Assembly (NCBI RefSeq): GCF_006346315.1
Contig: NZ_VDMR01000001.1
Coordinates: 248,001 to 312,000, forward strand
From: Nocardioides litoris
GTDB lineage: Bacteria; Actinomycetota; Actinomycetes; Propionibacteriales; Nocardioidaceae
Reading direction: 5' to 3'
Length of the DNA stretch: 64,000 nt
Positions 53,312 to 62,489 of this stretch are shown piece after piece. Made by a program: the position numbers and the translations under genes. Positions within the stretch are counted from its first letter, which is position 1. The number at the start of each line of letters is the position of its first letter. The notes beneath the pieces were generated by a model. The model made no database searches and had not been told where the DNA came from. It saw nothing but the letters and a program-made list of their open reading frames with translations.

Positions 53312-54757
53312 TCAGTAGGCGCCGCGGGAGCCGACGACGGCGCCCAGGGTGCGGACCAGGATCGAGAGGTCCTGGACCATCGACCAGTTGTCGACGTAGT
53401 AGAGGTCGAGCCGGATGGCGTCGGTCCAGCTCAGGTCGGAGCGGCCCGAGACCTGCCACAGGCCGGTCAGCCCGGGACGGACGTGCAGGCGGCGCGCCGT
53501 GTCGTCGCCGTACGACGCGACCTCGAGCGGCAGGGGCGGGCGGGGCCCGACGAGGCTCATGTCGCCGCGCAGCACGTTGACCAGCTGCGGCAGCTCGTCG
53601 ATGGAGTAGCGGCGCAGCCAGCGACCCGTGCGCGTGATGCGCGGGTCCTCCTTCATCTTGAACAGCCCGCTGTCGTGCCCGGTGGCGGCGTGCAGCGCAC
53701 CGAGGCGCGACTCGGCGTCGACGACCATCGTGCGGAACTTCAGGCAGGTGAACTCGCGGCCGTGCCGGCCGACGCGGGTCTGGCGGAAGAGCACCGGCCC
53801 GCCGTCCTGCACCAGCACCATCACGGCGGCGACGAGGAAGAGCGGCGAGAACGCCACCAGGAGGGCCAGGCTGCTCACCACGTCGAACGTCCGCTTGCCG
53901 ATGCGGCCGGCGGCGTGGTGGTTGGGCGGGTCGATGTGCATCAGCGGCAGGCCGCCGACCGGGCGCACCCGGACGCGGTCACTGCTGGTCTCGGTGACGC
54001 CGGGGGCCACGACGAGCTGGACGTCGCGCTGCTCCAGCTCCCAGACGATCGAGCGCATGCGGCGGGTGGAGATGTCGGAGCCGCCGGCGAAGAAGACGAC
54101 GTCGGCGGTGGTCATGGCGCTCACGTCGTCGGCATTGCCGACGACCGGGACGCCGGTGGCGGTCTCGATGCTCAGGTCGGTGGCCGGCGTGAGCGCCCCC
54201 ATGACCTCGTACCCCAGCCACCGCTCGCGTCGCAGGACGGCCGCGACCTCGTCGACGTGCTCGGGCGAGCCCGCGATGAGGACCCGCTGGAGCAGCGCGC
54301 CGTTGTCGCGGGCGCGATGGACGAGCCGGCGCAGGACCCGACGGCCCAGCAGCACCGCGGGGATGCCGACGGCGAAGAGCAGGAAGAAGAAGCCGCGCGA
54401 GAGCGGCACCTGGCCGAGGTAGCAGGCGGCACAGACCAGCCCGGCGGCGAGCAGACCCGCGTTGACCACGCGCTTGTACTCGTCGGTGCCGGCGCCGAAC
54501 ACGTCGTCGCGGTAGCCGCCCACGAGCCAGGTCAGCGTCGCCCAGCCGACCACCATCAGCGGGCTGGCCATCCCGGCCCAGGTCGAGACGTCGACCGGGT
54601 CGTGGAACAAGAAGCCCTGCTGCCGTCCGACGACCGCCAGCAGCGTGGCCGCGACCATGATCGCCAGGTCGAGCCCCAGCGCGGCGTACGGGAGGAGGCC
54701 GACACCCCGGCTGCGCGGCCGGGTGGCCAGGCGCGTCACGGTGTCGGTCAGGGTCAC
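53312..54757 (-). CDS. Polyprenyl phosphoglycosyl transferase (WbaP/CpsE-type), copy 2
   Basis: GGAGG sits 5 nt before GTG 54757, giving 481 residues. The N-terminal part has about four membrane helices, then a CoA-binding-like domain (RVLIAGSPEHVDEV). The C-terminal PF02397 transferase has CLKFRTMV, DELPQLVNVLRGDMSLVGPR and GLTGLWQVSGRSDLSW. It loads the first sugar phosphate on undecaprenyl phosphate. The protein is a clear paralogue of that at 55993-57450: both share DVFGAG(T/S)DE(Y/F)KRV and a YYVDNWSM/FYVDNWSM C-terminus. rmlA lies between them. Confidence 0.92.
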   Translation of the reverse strand: MTLTDTVTRLATRPRSRGVGLLPYAALGLDLAIMVAATLLAVVGRQQGFLFHDPVDVSTWAGMASPLMVVGWATLTWLVGGYRDDVFGAGTDEYKRVVNAGLLAAGLVCAACYLGQVPLSRGFFFLLFAVGIPAVLLGRRVLRRLVHRARDNGALLQRVLIAGSPEHVDEVAAVLRRERWLGYEVMGALTPATDLSIETATGVPVVGNADDVSAMTTADVVFFAGGSDISTRRMRSIVWELEQRDVQLVVAPGVTETSSDRVRVRPVGGLPLMHIDPPNHHAAGRIGKRTFDVVSSLALLVAFSPLFLVAAVMVLVQDGGPVLFRQTRVGRHGREFTCLKFRTMVVDAESRLGALHAATGHDSGLFKMKEDPRITRTGRWLRRYSIDELPQLVNVLRGDMSLVGPRPPLPLEVASYGDDTARRLHVRPGLTGLWQVSGRSDLSWTDAIRLDLYYVDNWSMVQDLSILVRTLGAVVGSRGAY

Positions 54758-54958
54758 GGGGGCCTCCAGGCCTGCGGGCTCGACGGAGGCAGGTCGAACC
54801 GGCCCCCAAGATCCGGCCTCACCCAGTGGGTGGGGCGAACAGAACGGTAGGCGCCCGGTCCGACGGATGTGAGGGAACCCTGAGGCTTTTACCTTCGGTT
54901 CACCGGCCCGAGACGCCCGCACGCCCGGAGTTACCGCGGCGCCGCGCCGTCCACCACA

Positions 54959-55834
54959 ATGCGGCGCATGCGCGGAATCATCCTGGCCGGCGGCACGGGC
55001 TCGCGGCTGCACCCGATCACGCATGCCGTGAGCAAGCAGCTGATGCCGGTCTACGACAAGCCGATGATCTACTACCCGCTCTCGACGCTGATGCTCGCGG
55101 GCATCCGCGAGGTGCTGGTCATCACCACCCCGCACGAGGCCGAGCAGTTCCGCCGGCTCCTCGGCGACGGGTCCCAGCTCGGTGTCCAGATCACCTACGC
55201 CGTGCAGCCCAGCCCCGACGGGCTCGCCCAGGCCTTCGTCATCGGCGCCGACCACGTCGGCGACGGGTCGGTCGGTCTCGTGCTCGGCGACAACATCTTC
55301 TACGGCGCCGGGCTCGGCAGCCGGCTGCGGCGCTTCGACGACCTCGACGGCGCCGCCGTCTTCGGCTACCGCGTGGCCGATCCGACGGCGTACGGCGTGG
55401 TGGAGTTCGACGCCGACTTCAAGGCGGTCTCGCTGGAGGAGAAGCCGGCCGAGCCGCGCAGCCAGTACGCCGTACCCGGGCTCTACTTCTACGGCTCCGA
55501 CGTCGTCGAGAAGGCCGCCGGGCTCACCCCGTCGGCGCGCGGCGAGCTGGAGATCACCGACCTCAACCGGCTCTACCTCGAGGAGGGGCGGCTGCAGGTC
55601 GAGGTGCTGCCGCGGGGGTCGGCCTGGCTCGACACCGGCACCTTCGACGACCTCAACGACGCCAGCAACTTCGTGCGCGCTCTCGAGGCCCGGCAGGGGA
55701 CCAAGGTCGGATCGCCCGAGGAGGTCGCCTGGCGGATGGGCTACCTCAGCGACGACGAGCTGCGCGAGCGGGCCGAGCCGCTGCGCAAGAGCGGGTACGG
55801 CGCCTACCTGCTCGAGCTGCTCGAGCACGGCTGA
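54959..55834 (+). CDS. rmlA: Glucose-1-phosphate thymidylyltransferase
   Basis: The 291-residue enzyme starts [20 protein letters not shown] with the nucleotide-binding GGxGxRL block. [20 protein letters not shown] and VLGDNIFYG are RmlA signatures. It makes dTDP-glucose from dTTP and glucose-1-phosphate, the first step to dTDP-L-rhamnose. A second in-frame ATG at 54968 is an equally good start; neither has a clear ribosome-binding site. Its upstream region is shared with the divergent sugar-transferase gene (about 200 bp). Confidence 0.95.
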   Translation: MRRMRGIILAGGTGSRLHPITHAVSKQLMPVYDKPMIYYPLSTLMLAGIREVLVITTPHEAEQFRRLLGDGSQLGVQITYAVQPSPDGLAQAFVIGADHVGDGSVGLVLGDNIFYGAGLGSRLRRFDDLDGAAVFGYRVADPTAYGVVEFDADFKAVSLEEKPAEPRSQYAVPGLYFYGSDVVEKAAGLTPSARGELEITDLNRLYLEEGRLQVEVLPRGSAWLDTGTFDDLNDASNFVRALEARQGTKVGSPEEVAWRMGYLSDDELRERAEPLRKSGYGAYLLELLEHG

Positions 55835-55867
55835 ACCGGCGCCGCGCGCGGCGCGGCTGGGGTGCCG

Positions 55868-55986
55868 GTGGCTTGGGTTTGAGCGGGGCGAGCCTCGAAG
55901 TCCCCGGAGTGCTTCGTGCTGGGGTTGGCGGCGTCGGCTGGTGTGGCTTCGAGGCTCGTCGCCGGGGCTCCTCGCACCCCAGCCGG
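55868..55986. repeat. Two diverged type B repeats in inverted orientation
   Basis: One copy (about 55868-55907; GAGCCTCGAAGTCCCCGG end) and an opposing copy (about 55943-55986; GGCTTCGAGGCTCGTCGCC start) lie between the convergent stops of rmlA (55834) and the sugar transferase (55993). The pair could fold into a large hairpin and end both transcripts. Confidence 0.7.
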
Positions 55987-55992
55987 CGTGGA

Positions 55993-57450
55993 TCAGTAGG
56001 CGCCGTCGGACCGGACGACGGCGCGCAGGGTGCGCGCGAGGATCGCGAGGTCCTGGATCATCGACCAGTTGTCGACGTAGAAGACGTCGAGCCGCATGGC
56101 CTCCTCGACCGAGAGGTCGTTGCGCCCGCTGACCTGCCAGAGGCCGGTCATGCCGGGGCGGACGAGCAGGCGGCGCTGCATGTGGCCGCGGTACAGGGCG
56201 ACCTCGCCGGCGACCTGCGGACGCGGGCCGACCAGGCTCATGTCACCGCGGATGACGTTGAACAGCTGGGGCAGCTCGTCGAGGGAGTACTTGCGCAGCC
56301 ACCGGCCCGGGTGCGTGATGCGCGGGTCGTCCTTGACCTTGAAGAACAGTGCGCTCGCGCCCTGCGCGGCGACCAGCTCGTCCTGCAGCGCCGCGGCGTC
56401 CTCGACCATCGTGCGGAACTTCAGGCAGCCGAACGTGACCCCGTCCTTGCCGACCCGCGGGTGGGAGTAGAACACCGGGCCGCCGTCGTGGCGGCGTACG
56501 CGCCAGGCGGCGAAGGCGAGCAGGGGCGCGAAGGCGAGGACGAGCAAGGAGGCCCCCACGACGTCGAAGGTGCGCTTGGCCCACCGGGTCGCGTCGGCGG
56601 TGCGCGGCTTCTCGATGTGCAGCAGCGGTACGCCGCCGGCGGGGCGCACCTTGACCCGGCGGCCGTCGATGTCGGCCATGCCCGGGGTCACGACGACGGC
56701 GACGTCGTCGTCCTCGAGGTCGTAGACGATCTCGCGCAGCCGCTCGCTGCCGCCGACGAGGTTGTCGGCGACGAACAGCACGTGCGGCTGCACGTCGCGC
56801 ACCGTGGCCAGGACGTGGTCGACGTGCCCCACCACGGGCACGCCTCCCGGGGTCAGGTGGTGGTGGTCGTTTGTGAGCGCCCCGACGACCTCGTAGCCGA
56901 GGTAGGTGTCTCGGCGCAGCACGGTGGCGATCTCGTCGACGTGGGCGGGGGTGCCGGCCAGCAGCACCCGCTCGCGCAGTGCGCCGGCCCGGCGGCTCCG
57001 CCGCACCGCGACCCGCAGGCCGACGCGTCCGGTCAGCAGCAGGGGCACCCCGACGACGAGGGCCAGCACGAAGAAGCCGCGCGAGAGGTCGTACTTGGCC
57101 AGGTAGCACCCGATGCCGACCAGGGCCGCGGTGAGCAGCCCGGCCCGGGCGACGCGCTTGAACTCGTCGGAGCCCGCGCCGAAGACGTCGCGCTGGTGGG
57201 CGCCGAGCGCGACGAGGGCGGCGAGCCACACCCCGGCGAACATCGTGGCCGTCGCGGGCAGGGACGGGGGTGCGGCGTCGGCTGGGTCGAGCACGTCGAG
57301 GACGCCCCGCAGCTCGGCGGCGACCAGGCAGGCCACTGCGAGCAGCAGGGTGTCGAGCGCGGCCGCGACCAGCGGCAGGGTGCGCAGGGCGAGGCTGCGG
57401 CGTCGGACGTCGTCGAGACGTGCGGCGCGGACGTCGGCGATGAGGGTCAC
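55993..57450 (-). CDS. Polyprenyl phosphoglycosyl transferase (WbaP/CpsE-type), copy 3
   Basis: The 485-residue protein starts with GTG. It has an N-terminal block of about four helices, a CoA-binding-like part (RVLLAGTPAHVDEIATVLRR) and a C-terminal PF02397 domain with FGCLKFRTMVEDA, DELPQLFNVIRGDMSLVGPR and GMTGLWQVSGRNDLS. It is closely related to the copy at 53312-54757 along its whole length. One window with three such enzymes suggests more than one lipid-linked glycan or condition-dependent use. The donor sugar (Glc, Gal, GalNAc or FucNAc4N) cannot be read from sequence. Confidence 0.92.
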   Translation of the reverse strand: MTLIADVRAARLDDVRRRSLALRTLPLVAAALDTLLLAVACLVAAELRGVLDVLDPADAAPPSLPATATMFAGVWLAALVALGAHQRDVFGAGSDEFKRVARAGLLTAALVGIGCYLAKYDLSRGFFVLALVVGVPLLLTGRVGLRVAVRRSRRAGALRERVLLAGTPAHVDEIATVLRRDTYLGYEVVGALTNDHHHLTPGGVPVVGHVDHVLATVRDVQPHVLFVADNLVGGSERLREIVYDLEDDDVAVVVTPGMADIDGRRVKVRPAGGVPLLHIEKPRTADATRWAKRTFDVVGASLLVLAFAPLLAFAAWRVRRHDGGPVFYSHPRVGKDGVTFGCLKFRTMVEDAAALQDELVAAQGASALFFKVKDDPRITHPGRWLRKYSLDELPQLFNVIRGDMSLVGPRPQVAGEVALYRGHMQRRLLVRPGMTGLWQVSGRNDLSVEEAMRLDVFYVDNWSMIQDLAILARTLRAVVRSDGAY

Positions 57451-57597
57451 GTGGGGGGTCTTCCGGTCTCCGGGTCATCCGCGCGCGATGGGTCGCGCAC
57501 GGTCGCCTCCCGAGTGGCACCCGTCAACGGGAAGAACGACCTCGCCCAGGTCGGGTTACGCCCCCAGGTATGCCCGGGCAGAAACTCCCGTGCCGGT

Positions 57598-58485
57598 CTA
57601 GTCCGCGGCGACGCGCGGCGCCGTGCCCCACCGCAGCGTGGGGTGGTGGTAGCCCTCGGGCCAGGCCCGCACGGCGTCCTCCTGGGCGGCCAGCAGGTGG
57701 CGCACCAGGTCGTCGGGCGAGGCGAAGTCGGTGGGCTCGATCGGCTCGCCGATGCTCAGCCGCAGCTCCCCGGACGGCGAGCGGTGCGCGGTCATGACGA
57801 CGACGAGGCTCCGCGTGCCGAGGGCCAGCCGGGCTGCGCCGGAGGACCCGTAGCGCTGCTGGCCGAGGAAGTCGGCCGGCATCGTGCCGGGCACGTCGGT
57901 CGCGATGGCGAGCACCTCGCCGCGGGCGAGCACGCCGGCCAGCACCCCGGCGCCGCCGGCGACGTTGACGCCGATGGTGCCGCCGTTGACGCCCGCGCGC
58001 ACGTGCTGGCGCAGGAAGCCCGGCGCGTCCGGACCGCACATGTCGGGTGACAGCGCGACGTGGATCGGCCGGTCGGCGGCACTGACCGAGGCCACGGCGC
58101 CCTCGTAGTGGCCGTGGTGGAGGAAGCTGATGACCACGCCGCGGCCCTCCGCCCGGGCCGCGGCGAGGTGCTCGATCCCGTCGACGGGCTGGTGGCAGAT
58201 CAGCCCGGGGTGCCAGCGCGCCTCGGAGCGGTAGGTGTCCTGGACGAGGTAGCGCTGGGCGACCGCCTCGACCTCCGCGTCGTCGGCGACGGCGCCGAGC
58301 AGCCAGCCCATCTCGCGCCGGGCGAGCGCGAGCGCGCCCCCGCGCCGCCGCTTGACCGCGGCCCGGGCCCGGACGACGGCCGGGACGAGCGGGTCGGGGA
58401 CGGCGAGGCGGAGGCGCTCGGCGGGTCGGGGGTCCACGGCCTTGGCCGCGGTGATGAAGAACTCGTGCTCGGGCGCGACGGTCAT
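57598..58485 (-). CDS. LpxL/PatA-like lipid acyltransferase
   Basis: From ATG 58485 (AGGACA upstream) the protein has 295 residues. It resembles the lysophospholipid acyltransferase group used for lipid A and phosphatidylinositol mannosides. The HHGHYE segment (HX4E, catalytic) follows GRGVVISFL. GVNVAGGAGVLAGVLARGEVLAIATDVPG fits the second, phosphate-recognising block. It would acylate a lipid-linked sugar or glycolipid at the membrane. The frame upstream of 58485 is Pro/Thr-rich and not family-like. It precedes the third sugar transferase gene by about 150 bp. Confidence 0.72.
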   Translation of the reverse strand: MTVAPEHEFFITAAKAVDPRPAERLRLAVPDPLVPAVVRARAAVKRRRGGALALARREMGWLLGAVADDAEVEAVAQRYLVQDTYRSEARWHPGLICHQPVDGIEHLAAARAEGRGVVISFLHHGHYEGAVASVSAADRPIHVALSPDMCGPDAPGFLRQHVRAGVNGGTIGVNVAGGAGVLAGVLARGEVLAIATDVPGTMPADFLGQQRYGSSGAARLALGTRSLVVVMTAHRSPSGELRLSIGEPIEPTDFASPDDLVRHLLAAQEDAVRAWPEGYHHPTLRWGTAPRVAAD

Positions 58486-58540
58486 GGGGGTGTCCTGCGG
58501 GGTGGGGTGGGGTGGGGTGGGGGTGGGCGGGGAAGGGTGG

Positions 58541-60043
58541 TCAGCCGGAGGAGGCGTGGCGCGGGGCGTGGTCGGCGGTCTCGTCGTCGAGCACCGGCGC
58601 GTCGGCGCCACCGGGGCCCGGCGTACGACGGGGGGCGGCGCTGGTGGCCGGCGCGGGGACCCGGGTGTCCCGGTCGCGCTTGTCGCGTCGGGCGCGGGGA
58701 CGCTCGTCGGGCTCGTAGGTGTACTGCCGGTAGCTGCGGCCGGCCAGCGAGACCTGGTTGAGCACGACCCCGGCCAGCGGGGCGTCGACCGCGCGCAGGG
58801 CCTCGACGGCGCGACGCAGGTCCGGCCGGGTGGTGCCGCGCGAGGTGCAGACGACGATCACGGCGTCGGCGACGACCGAGGTGACCGCGGCGTCGGTGAC
58901 GGCGACCAGGGGTGGGGTGTCGATGATGACGCGGTCGTGCGTCTCCAGGAGGCCGGCGACGAGCCGCTTGAAGCTGCGGGAGCCGAGCAGCTCGCTCGGG
59001 TTGGGCGGGATGGGCCCGCAGGTCAGGACGTCCATGCCGGACGCCGCCCGCTGGGTCACGTCGGCGACCGAGGCCTTGCCGGAGACGACGCTGGTCACGC
59101 CGACGTCGGGGGAGAGCTCGAGCAGCCCGGCCAGGCTCGGCCGGCGCAGGTCGGCCTCGACGAGGATCGTGCGGAGGCCGGTCTGGGCGAGCGAGGCAGC
59201 CAGGTTGGCCGCGGTGACGGTCTTGCCGTCGCCGGACAGCGCGCTGGTGACCATGAGGACCCGCGGCGGGTCGTCGGGGTCGAGGTAGGACAGGTTGGTG
59301 CGCAGCTTGCGGTAGGACTCCGCCCACACCACGTCGGAGGCACCCGCCGCGAGCACCGGCTCGGCGTCGATGTGGGTGTTGGTCGGGACGACGCCGAGGG
59401 TGCCCAGTCCGGTGGCCTGCTCGACGTCGTCCTCGTCGCGCACCGTCTGGTCGAGGGTCTCGCGGAGTGCAGCGCCCGCGATGCCGAGGGCGAGGCCGGC
59501 GAGCAGCCCGACCGCCAGGTTGATGGCCGGCACCGGGAAGGACGCCGACGCCGGCGCCACCGCTGGGCGCACCACCGTCACCTTGACCGGCGACGGGGAG
59601 TCCTCGTCGACCCGGTCGAGGGACTCGACGACCTCGATGAACTGCGCCGAGACGGCGTTGGCGATCTCGGCCGAGCGCGCGGCGGAGGGATCGGTGACGG
59701 TGATCGAGATCAGCACCGTCTGGGGGACGGCCTCCGCCTCGACCTCCTCGGCCAGCTCCTCCGGCGAGACGTCGAGGCCGAGGTCGGCGATGACCGGCTC
59801 GAGCACCTGGGGGCTGTCGGCGATGACGGGGTAGGACTTCACCCGGTTGACCGCGAACAGCTCGCCCTGGGCGAGCGCATCGGCCGAGTCGCCGGTCGAG
59901 GCCAGGGCGACGAACAGCTGCGACTCCGCCCGGTAGGACGGCGTCAGCTGGCTCGTGGCCAGGGCGGCGGCGGCCACGCCCAGCAGCACGGCGGTGACGA
60001 CGACCCGCCAGCGTCGGGCGAGCGTGGTGAGGAACTCGAGCAT
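58541..60043 (-). CDS. Wzz/BY-kinase: chain-length determinant fused to tyrosine kinase, copy 2
   Basis: From ATG 60043 the 500-residue protein has a Wzz domain with helices at about 13-30 and 172-192. The tyrosine kinase domain follows: Walker A SALSGDGKT (267-275), Walker A' TILVEADLRRPS (292-303) and Walker B VIIDTPP. A short Tyr cluster (RSYRQYTYEPDE) and a long basic, Pro/Ala-rich tail end the protein. It controls chain length and export of a polysaccharide, and is dephosphorylated by a LMW-PTP in related systems. The paralogue at 12214-13644 has the same plan. The lipid acyltransferase gene begins 55 bp after its stop. Confidence 0.92.
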   Translation of the reverse strand: MLEFLTTLARRWRVVVTAVLLGVAAAALATSQLTPSYRAESQLFVALASTGDSADALAQGELFAVNRVKSYPVIADSPQVLEPVIADLGLDVSPEELAEEVEAEAVPQTVLISITVTDPSAARSAEIANAVSAQFIEVVESLDRVDEDSPSPVKVTVVRPAVAPASASFPVPAINLAVGLLAGLALGIAGAALRETLDQTVRDEDDVEQATGLGTLGVVPTNTHIDAEPVLAAGASDVVWAESYRKLRTNLSYLDPDDPPRVLMVTSALSGDGKTVTAANLAASLAQTGLRTILVEADLRRPSLAGLLELSPDVGVTSVVSGKASVADVTQRAASGMDVLTCGPIPPNPSELLGSRSFKRLVAGLLETHDRVIIDTPPLVAVTDAAVTSVVADAVIVVCTSRGTTRPDLRRAVEALRAVDAPLAGVVLNQVSLAGRSYRQYTYEPDERPRARRDKRDRDTRVPAPATSAAPRRTPGPGGADAPVLDDETADHAPRHASSG

Positions 60044-60178
60044 GCGGCCACTTTCGACACGGGTGCGGCACGGTGGGGAGAGGGGGGAGCCGCGCGCGGT
60101 CACTGTAGTGCGACCGGACGGTCGATGGTGTCGAATGCGGTCACGGGCATTCCGCGGACCCCGGGCGCGAGCGCGCCC

Positions 60179-60184
60179 TATCCT
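60179..60184 (+). promoter_or_regulatory. -10 box TATCCT of a leaderless SGNH-like gene transcript
   Basis: TATCCT ends 6 nt before GTG 60191. The divergent BY-kinase gene starts about 135 bp to the left, so this 147-bp gap carries both promoters. Confidence 0.45.
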
Positions 60185-60190
60185 GCCGAG

Positions 60191-61336
60191 GTGCCCCGAC
60201 CGAGCCGGCCGGTACGACCACCCCGGTGGTCCGGTCCCCCCACCTCGAGACGGCGACCCGGCCGACGTCTGTCCAACGTCGTGCTGGTCGTCGTCGGCGT
60301 CGTCACGCTCGCCCTCGTCGTCCTCGCGCTCGACCGGGGCCCGACCGCGCCCCCGTCGTACGTCGGCGAGCCGGGCGGCGCGGCTGTCGCGCCCGACCCG
60401 GCCGAGCCTCCCGCCGCCCCGGCGTCGGACCCGACCAGCGGTGCCGCCGCGGCCCCGGCCACCGGACCGCTCGCCCGCGTCCAGGAACGGCTGCGGCGCG
60501 GGCTGGACGCGACCTCGTTCCCACCGCGGGCCACGGTGGCCGCACAGCTCGGCTCGGCCCGCTGGGCCGACGGCGTGCGCCGCGACGGCGGCTGCCTCGA
60601 CGTGCCGGCCGGGAGCGACGACGAGTGCGCCTCGGGGCCGGCCGACAGCCCCGACACGGCGCTGGTGCTCGGCGACGACGCCGCCCTGTCCTACCTCCCG
60701 GCGGTCCGCGACGCCCTCGACGACCGCTTCCGGGTCCGCCAGGTCACCCTGCGCGGCTGCCCGGTCTGGGACGCCCCCGTGGTCACCACGGGCGGCAGGC
60801 CCAACCCGGCCTGCGACCGGTTCCGCGCGTGGTCGCGGGCCGAGGTGGCCCGGGTGCGGCCCGACGTGCTCGTGCTCGCCACCTCCTGGCAGGCGGGCGC
60901 CCTGCTCGACATGGCCGCGATCGGGCCGGCCTCCCCAGCCACCGCGATCATCGAGGGCTACCGCGCCGCCCTCGCCGACCTCGTCCCGGCGGCCCGGATC
61001 ACCATCGTCCTCGGCGCCCCACCGGGCGGGGCCGACCTTGCGGCCTGCGCGACCGGCGCCGGAGCCACGCCCGCCTCCTGCACCACCACCCGCCCGACGA
61101 CGTACGACGACGTGGTGGCGACCGAGGACGACCTGGTCACCGACGAGGGGGCCGTCTTCATCGACACCCGCGACTGGTTCTGCGTCCAGGCCCGCTGCCC
61201 GGCCCTGGCCGGTGCCGTCCCGGTGTACGCCGACGGGCTGCACGTCAGCGTCCCCTGGGCGCGCTCCCTCGGGCCGACGATGCGCGCCGCCCTCGCGGGC
61301 GCGGCTGACCGCCTCCGGGAGCGCGAGGGTGGCTGA
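60191..61336 (+). CDS. Membrane-anchored SGNH-fold protein lacking the catalytic serine
   Basis: From GTG 60191 the protein has 381 residues: a basic N-terminus (1-27), one membrane helix (28-46), a Pro/Ala linker (51-95) and an extracytoplasmic SGNH-type domain. In the block where OafA-type SGNH domains read GDSHA, this protein has GDDAA (161-165), so the nucleophile Ser is Asp. The C-terminal DGLH motif (D348-H351) remains. Six Cys in the domain could form disulfides. The next gene encodes an acyltransferase 3 and overlaps by 8 bp, so the two likely form a split OafA-like O-acyltransferase pair. Catalysis by this protein is doubtful. Confidence 0.75.
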   Translation: MPRPSRPVRPPRWSGPPTSRRRPGRRLSNVVLVVVGVVTLALVVLALDRGPTAPPSYVGEPGGAAVAPDPAEPPAAPASDPTSGAAAAPATGPLARVQERLRRGLDATSFPPRATVAAQLGSARWADGVRRDGGCLDVPAGSDDECASGPADSPDTALVLGDDAALSYLPAVRDALDDRFRVRQVTLRGCPVWDAPVVTTGGRPNPACDRFRAWSRAEVARVRPDVLVLATSWQAGALLDMAAIGPASPATAIIEGYRAALADLVPAARITIVLGAPPGGADLAACATGAGATPASCTTTRPTTYDDVVATEDDLVTDEGAVFIDTRDWFCVQARCPALAGAVPVYADGLHVSVPWARSLGPTMRAALAGAADRLREREGG

Positions 61337-62489
61337 GCGGGTCTCGCCACGGATCGCCCACGTCGACGCCCTCCGCGCCGCGGCGGTGATGCTCGTCGTC
61401 GTCATGCACGCCGGCCTCACGATCGTGCCCGGCGACGGGGGCGTCGTGGTGTTCTTCACCGTCAGCGGCTACATCATCACCTCGCTGGTGGTGCGCGAGC
61501 GCGAGCGCACCGGCGGGTTCGCGATCGGGTCGTTCTACGTGCGGCGCCTGGTCAAGCTCGTGCCGCCGCTGCTGGTCCTGGTCGTGCTGCCGAGCCTGGT
61601 CTGGGCGCTCTTCCGGCCCCTGAGCTGGTGGGCCCTGGCCGGGCAGGTCGGGTTCGTCTACAACTGGCAGAAGCTCATCGACTACCAGCGCAGCCTCGAG
61701 GTGCTCCCGGGGTCCGAGGTGGTCTGGAGCCTGGCGATCGAGGAGCAGTTCTACATCGGCTTCGCCCTGCTGTGGATCGTCCTGTGCCGGGTGTGGCGCG
61801 GCCGGTCGGCCCACGTCGCCCTGGCCGCCACCGCCGCTGCCGCGATCCTCTGGTCGTTGGCGACCCGCGTGGCCCTCGCGTGGGGGCAGCCCCGGGACCT
61901 CGACGACTGGGACGGGCAGCGGCTGCAGCACCTCTTCCGCGGCACCGACGCCCGGCTCGAGGCCATCGCCATCGGCGTGCTGGTCGCGGTCGCCCACGAG
62001 GCCCACCGCCGAGGGCGGCTGCCCTGGTTGGCCAGGGCGGGCTCCGACGTCGTGCTCGTCGGCGCTGCGGTCGCCTTCGCCCTGGCGTCGCTCGTGCTGC
62101 GCGACGGCATGGGGGAGGCGGTCCTGCGGCCCTCGGTGCAGGCCTGGGTCGCGGCCGCGGTGGTGCTCTACGGCGCCCTGCCCGGTCGCGGCGAGGCCAG
62201 CGTCGTGCGTTCGAGCTTCCACCGGGTCTGCGGCTGGCGTCCGGTCCAGGCCGTGGGCCTGGCCAGCTACAGCATCTACCTGGGGCACGGTCCGGCCATG
62301 CACGTCGTGGACGCGATCGCCGGTGACCTGCCGGCTCCGGTGCCGTTCGTCCTGCTCGTGGTCGCCGGCACGGGCGTGGGCGTGGTCACCTACCACTTGG
62401 TCGAGGTGCCCGCCCTGCGCCTCAAGCAGCGGTGGGCGCCGAGCCCGGCGACGGTCTCGTCGCCGACCCCGACGACCGCGCCGGGGTGA
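61329..62489 (+). CDS. Acyltransferase 3 (OafA/YrhL-type), partner of the SGNH-like protein
   Basis: The GTG start overlaps the SGNH-like gene by 8 bp; the protein has 386 residues. The R-X10-H signature of the family is HVDALRAAAVMLVVVMH (R16, H27). About ten helices follow, with SGYIITSLVV, WSLAIEEQFYIGFALLW and ASYSIYLGHGP, all typical family blocks. It would carry acyl groups across the membrane to a glycan, perhaps handing them to the SGNH protein. It is related only in fold to the copy at 753-1835. The 3' end overlaps the convergent polymerase/ligase gene by 68 bp. Confidence 0.88.
   Translation: MAERVSPRIAHVDALRAAAVMLVVVMHAGLTIVPGDGGVVVFFTVSGYIITSLVVRERERTGGFAIGSFYVRRLVKLVPPLLVLVVLPSLVWALFRPLSWWALAGQVGFVYNWQKLIDYQRSLEVLPGSEVVWSLAIEEQFYIGFALLWIVLCRVWRGRSAHVALAATAAAAILWSLATRVALAWGQPRDLDDWDGQRLQHLFRGTDARLEAIAIGVLVAVAHEAHRRGRLPWLARAGSDVVLVGAAVAFALASLVLRDGMGEAVLRPSVQAWVAAAVVLYGALPGRGEASVVRSSFHRVCGWRPVQAVGLASYSIYLGHGPAMHVVDAIAGDLPAPVPFVLLVVAGTGVGVVTYHLVEVPALRLKQRWAPSPATVSSPTPTTAPG

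Noticed and set aside
54826..58050. 1074-codon plus-strand open frame
   Set aside because: It shadows rmlA and runs antisense to the sugar transferase and acyltransferase genes, with low-complexity composition.
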